DNA of 16,461 nt, from assembly GCA_009995705.1 (NCBI GenBank), contig JAADBR010000098.1:1-16461 (forward strand), given 5' to 3'. The translations under genes and the position numbers were made by a program. This DNA is from Microcystis aeruginosa W13-11 (GTDB lineage: Bacteria > Cyanobacteriota > Cyanobacteriia > Cyanobacteriales > Microcystaceae). Positions 13,383-16,461 of this stretch are shown in pieces. Positions within the stretch are counted from its first letter, which is position 1, and each line of letters opens with the position of its first letter. The notes beneath the pieces were generated by a model that was not told the origin of the DNA, did no database searches, and worked only from the letters and a program-made list of their open reading frames with translations.

Positions 13383-15281
13383 TCAATGAGTCAAAAGGGA
13401 TGACCAATAATTAGTTATCAGTGACCATTGACCGTTTAACAAGAGCCAGATTAATCCCCCTATTCCGAAAAGAATAGTCAAGACATAAAATTGCGATTGA
13501 CCGGAAACGTTATACTTTAAGGCACTGCCGCTAAAAATCGTCGCTAAACTGACTAAATTAACCAGACCATCAATAATATAACGATCGAGCCAATCGGTAA
13601 TTTTTGACAGGCTGCCCACCGCTAAAACCACGGTAAACTGATAGATGCGATCGAGATAGAAGTCATAAGCGAACAAATCTTGCAAGAATCGCAGGATTAA
13701 CCCAGTTGGTCTCGCCCAAGCTCGTCTTAACTCTACCATTAACCCGATAACTAGGCCAATTACCCCAGAGGCCATCAGTAAGGGAAAACCCCAGACAATA
13801 GTGAAACTCCGGTTATCAAGGAGAGGATTGGTGAAAGATAGCCAAAAATCCCAACGTAGGGGAATAATCGGGGCCAATAAAACGATTAAAATCAATGCTA
13901 CCATGGGCAAAGCCATCGGCCAAGCCACTTCCGGGGTGCGATGGGTTTTACTTTGGGTTTGTCCCAAAAAGACCAAACGAAATACCCGCGTAAGATTGAT
14001 GATGCTAAGACAATTAACAAAGATTAAAACCGCTAATAACCACCAAGGAATCGCCCATTCGCCACCTAACCACTTTTTTAACGTCCAAAACATCCCCAGG
14101 GGCATTAAAACCGTCATCCCCGCAGAACCCCCTAAAAAAGCCATGGTTGTGGCGGGCATTCTTGCCCAAATTCCCCCCATTTCCGTGATATTTTGGTTAC
14201 TGGTGGTGAGAATTAAGGCTCCTGCGCTCATAAACAATAAGGCTTTTGCGACCGCATGGGAGAATAAAATTAGTAAAGCGATATCCACATGACCTAATCC
14301 CACCGCAATAAAGACCAAACCGAGATAGGCACTGGTGGAGTGACATAAAACCCGTTTAATATCAATTTGGGATAGGGCCATCAGAGAAGTCCCAATTGCC
14401 GTCATTGTCCCCAAAACTATTAAAACATTGGCTGCGATCGGAGATAGGGTAAATACTGGCTGCAGCTTAATTAAAACATAAGCCCCGGCTGAAACCACGA
14501 TCGAATTCCGCATGATTCCGGCTGGATTTGGTCCCTCCATCGCCTCATCTAGCCACAAGTTCAGGGGAAATTGGGCGCATTTACCCGTTGGACCGGCAAT
14601 AAGGGCTAATCCTAATAAAGTCGCCGTCAGAGGTGGCACAGGGTTATTTAGCGCCCAATTTTCTAACTGAGAAAAACTCAATCCTTCTCCGTAACTGGAC
14701 AGAGCCACCAAACCCATCAATAAAATAATATCGCCGACGCGCTTGGTTAAAAAGGCATCTCGGGCCGCGGTTACGACCAAAGGTTGAGCATACCAAAAAC
14801 CGACGAGGAGATAGGTAGAGACCGTTAACATCTCTAGGAAAGCGTAACTGAATAGTAGGGAGTCACTGAGGGCAATTCCCCCCAAAGCTGCCTCAAAAAA
14901 GCCCATTAAGCCATAAAATCTCGCCAAAGACCAATCCTTTTCCATGTAGCCAAGGGCATAGATTTGGGCTAAGAGACTGATGAGGGTAATCACTTCCAGC
15001 GTCCCCAAACTGACGGGAGAAAGTTCGATCGAAAGGGATAAACTAAGATCGGCCACTTTTACCCATTCAAAAGCCAGTTTAATCGTCTCTCGATGCCAAA
15101 TTTGGTTAAAGGCGATTGATCCGTGTATTAATCCTAAGACGGTCATCAATAGGTTAATATAAGCGGCTGGCCGCGGACCGGTGCGACTAATAATGCCTAA
15201 AGACCAAGGTAGGGTTAAAATCGAACCAATTAAGCCATAAATGGGAATTAACCAGCAAGTGTAAAGGAATAAATCTTTCAT
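13383..15281 (-). CDS. NAD(P)H-quinone oxidoreductase subunit F of the CO2-uptake type (NdhF4/NdhF3-like)
   Basis: This 632-residue subunit is a large proton-pumping, antiporter-like membrane protein of the cyanobacterial NDH-1 complex, with about 15 transmembrane helices. Core features are present: GFFEAALGG, FLEMLTVSTYLLVGFW, the conserved TKRVGD, GPTGKCAQFPLNLWLDEAMEGPNPAG and the KRVLCHSTSAYLGL helix. The C-terminus has the lateral-helix and anchor segment starting near FAYDFYLDRIYQF. PWSLGIISRTGPRPAAYINLL at the N-terminus and the overall length fit the NdhF3/NdhF4 group rather than respiratory NdhF1. I favour NdhF4 (constitutive, partner of NdhD4 and CupB) from recalled likeness, but cannot exclude NdhF3. 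The usual partner genes ndhD and cup are not next to it; a tRNA lies downstream. The last residues lie in repeat-like sequence. Confidence 0.9.
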   Translation of the reverse strand: MKDLFLYTCWLIPIYGLIGSILTLPWSLGIISRTGPRPAAYINLLMTVLGLIHGSIAFNQIWHRETIKLAFEWVKVADLSLSLSIELSPVSLGTLEVITLISLLAQIYALGYMEKDWSLARFYGLMGFFEAALGGIALSDSLLFSYAFLEMLTVSTYLLVGFWYAQPLVVTAARDAFLTKRVGDIILLMGLVALSSYGEGLSFSQLENWALNNPVPPLTATLLGLALIAGPTGKCAQFPLNLWLDEAMEGPNPAGIMRNSIVVSAGAYVLIKLQPVFTLSPIAANVLIVLGTMTAIGTSLMALSQIDIKRVLCHSTSAYLGLVFIAVGLGHVDIALLILFSHAVAKALLFMSAGALILTTSNQNITEMGGIWARMPATTMAFLGGSAGMTVLMPLGMFWTLKKWLGGEWAIPWWLLAVLIFVNCLSIINLTRVFRLVFLGQTQSKTHRTPEVAWPMALPMVALILIVLLAPIIPLRWDFWLSFTNPLLDNRSFTIVWGFPLLMASGVIGLVIGLMVELRRAWARPTGLILRFLQDLFAYDFYLDRIYQFTVVLAVGSLSKITDWLDRYIIDGLVNLVSLATIFSGSALKYNVSGQSQFYVLTILFGIGGLIWLLLNGQWSLITNYWSSLLTH

Positions 15282-15294
15282 TCAGGGGGTTATT

Positions 15295-15413
15295 CAGTTA
15301 TCAGTGATCAGTTATCAGTGATCAGGTTTAAGTTTTAAGTTATCAGGTTTAGGTTTTCAATTTTCAACAAATTTAGGCTCTTTCACTGGTTACTGATTAC
15401 TGATCACTGATCA
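15295..15413. repeat. Heptamer inverted repeat upstream of ndhF
   Basis: Alternating CAGTTAT and CAGTGAT units (four plus CAG) occupy 15295-15325, and ACTGGTT, ACTGATT, ACTGATC, ACTGATC run at 15385-15413. The arms are inverted relative to each other and can pair imperfectly across about 60 bases. They lie in the ndhF 5' region, starting 14 bases upstream of its ATG, so they would be within the leader if transcription starts beyond them. The remaining 15414-15496 spacer shows nothing clear. Confidence 0.8.
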
Positions 15414-15496
15414 ACGGCCACAAAAAACCAAGACTAGATCGAGAAGGGATCGAGTTTAGTTAATTTAAGTATTTTACAGTTAATCCTGCGATCAGG

Positions 15497-16180
15497 CTAA
15501 ATGCGCTGTAATAAAGATTCACCGTGGGAATCGGTGCTACAGGTGGCGAATAATTGATATTGACGACTCAGAGCGAGCGCTTGTTCGGTTTCTGGTTGAC
15601 TGGGTAGCCAGGGTTTGGGATTGCCGTAGGCATAAAAAGCCTCAATACCATCAATACCCAATTCTACCGCCGCCGCCACTAAATCGGCCGCGGGGCGATG
15701 GTAACGAAAGGGATGGGCGAGAACCACTAAAGCCCCCGCTTGCTGTAAACTTTTAATGACTCTAGAGGCTAAAGCCAGATCTCCTTCCGGTTTGGTTCTC
15801 TGCAGATAGGGAGTCAAAACGGTATGAGCAGGATCGAAACCATAGCCAAGAATATGCACTTCTGTCTCTAACAGATCCGCCGTAATTTCTACCCCTGTCC
15901 AGAGATGGGGTAGAGAACCCTTTAAATGCTGATTTTCCAGCCAAATTTGGGCTTGTCGATAACCTTCGATCGAGTGATGATCGGTAATTGCTAATCCTTT
16001 TAGTCCGATATCTAACGCTTGTCTGATCAAGCCTTGGGGACTCATTTGACCATCGGAACAATGGGTGTGAAGATGGAAATTGTAATGGTGGGGACAACTA
16101 TCATAGCCAATGTTTGCCCACACCGCTTTAAGGGCGAGGGTATCTTGAGCTAGGGGTGGGATTGTAGCAGAAATGACCAT
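15497..16180 (-). CDS. PHP-domain phosphoesterase
   Basis: This 227-residue protein is a stand-alone PHP metal-dependent phosphoesterase. The full ligand set is visible: His36 and His38 (NFHLHTHCSDG), Asp43, Asp67-His68 (ITDHHSIEGY), Glu98 (TGVEIT), His109 (EVHILGYGFD), His156 (VLAHPFRY), and Asp217 and His219 (STDSHG). The domain fills the chain from about residue 30; the first 30 residues are extra. Relatives include nucleoside 3',5'-bisphosphate phosphatases and histidinol-phosphatase-like enzymes. It is shorter than the E. coli YciV/RNase AM type (about 290 aa), so the substrate is open. No operon partner is visible within the window. Confidence 0.88.
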   Translation of the reverse strand: MVISATIPPLAQDTLALKAVWANIGYDSCPHHYNFHLHTHCSDGQMSPQGLIRQALDIGLKGLAITDHHSIEGYRQAQIWLENQHLKGSLPHLWTGVEITADLLETEVHILGYGFDPAHTVLTPYLQRTKPEGDLALASRVIKSLQQAGALVVLAHPFRYHRPAADLVAAAVELGIDGIEAFYAYGNPKPWLPSQPETEQALALSRQYQLFATCSTDSHGESLLQRI

Positions 16181-16275
16181 GCAGTATTAAGGAAATTTCC
16201 CAAAGATTACAAATTGTTAACAGTCAGCATAGCAAATACCAAGAAAAATTGGGTAGCTGCTGTTACCACTAATAC

Positions 16276-16404
16276 TATAGCGGTATTCGCTTGAGTGAGA
16301 TACAGACAAAGTCTTGCCTAGACTGCCTTATAGCGGTATGCAGTCGGATGAGGTACAATAGATGAGAAAAATAAATTATAGACCTACACAGGAGCCACAA
16401 CCTT
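16276..16404 (+). mobile_element. Left end region of an IS630-type element, with two repeat copies
   Basis: Two related 29-base sequences starting TATAGCGGTAT lie at 16276-16304 and 16329-16357 and match at 22 positions. They precede the transposase start, as expected for a terminal or subterminal repeat, and IS630 elements insert at TA. I cannot tell which copy is the true element edge, because the right end lies outside the window. Confidence 0.5.
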
Positions 16405-16461
16405 ATGAAGCCCTATTCTTTAGACTTACGACAAAAGATCATCGAGACCTACGAGGAGAAT
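16405..16461 (+). CDS. IS630-family transposase, N-terminus only (cut by window edge)
   Basis: ATG at 16405 begins MKPYSLDLRQKIIETYEEN, the well-known start of the helix-turn-helix DNA-binding domain of IS630/Tc1-mariner-type transposases in cyanobacteria. AGGAG at 16390-16394 lies 10 bases upstream and supports the start. Only 19 codons are in the window, so whether the gene is intact, and where its DDE catalytic residues are, cannot be judged. Confidence 0.88.
   Translation, partial: MKPYSLDLRQKIIETYEEN

Noticed and set aside
13801..14292. Plus-strand 163-codon frame inside ndhF
   Set aside because: It is antisense to a clearly conserved gene; its Lys/Ile/Arg-rich composition is a shadow of the hydrophobic helices.

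Overview
This window comes from a cyanobacterium, most probably a Microcystis-like unicellular species. The evidence is a set of cyanobacterial genes: a catalytically dead ClpR beside ClpP3, efp next to accB, an NdhF of the CO2-uptake NDH-1 type, a DUF3067 protein, a DUF92/VTE6-type kinase and cobQ. There are also HIP1 octamers (GCGATCGC at 71-78, 416-423 and 4896-4903), many short heptamer repeats between genes, and the start of an IS630-family transposase at the right edge. The species is inferred from style, not proven.

Layout. Bases 1-270 hold debris: a possible gene tail and a 36-codon fragment that begins like an Rpn/DUF2887 nuclease. A DUF3067 gene (minus) then diverges from efp, accB and a zinc-free MDR oxidoreductase. 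Next come clpR-clpP3 and a DUF1622 membrane protein. Bases 4939-5289 are a patchwork of palindromes and a MITE-like element. A minus-strand cluster follows (small membrane protein, thioredoxin-like [2Fe-2S] ferredoxin, NarL-type response regulator), diverging from an Npun_F0494-like gene. Then come cobQ with a plant-type ferredoxin immediately behind it, a convergent cytochrome b561-like gene, a DUF92 gene, an amino-acid binding lipoprotein, and a convergent lipid kinase. A gene-poor stretch contains tRNA-Thr(UGU). ndhF (minus), a heptamer-repeat hairpin, a PHP-domain gene (minus) and the IS630 transposase start complete the window.

Functionally this is mostly housekeeping: translation (EF-P, tRNA-Thr), fatty-acid synthesis (AccB), proteolysis (ClpP3/ClpR), cobamide synthesis (CobQ), phytol salvage (DUF92) and inorganic-carbon uptake (NdhF). 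Several gene pairs suggest co-transcription: accB with the MDR gene (5-base gap), clpR with clpP3, and cobQ with the ferredoxin. I see no phage-defence island, biosynthetic cluster or CRISPR array, and no convincing new multi-gene system. The most unusual material is in the repeats: inverted repeats that reach into coding 3' ends, heptamer arrays that supply the last codons of genes, and a short overlapping upstream ORF with a better ribosome-binding site than clpR itself.
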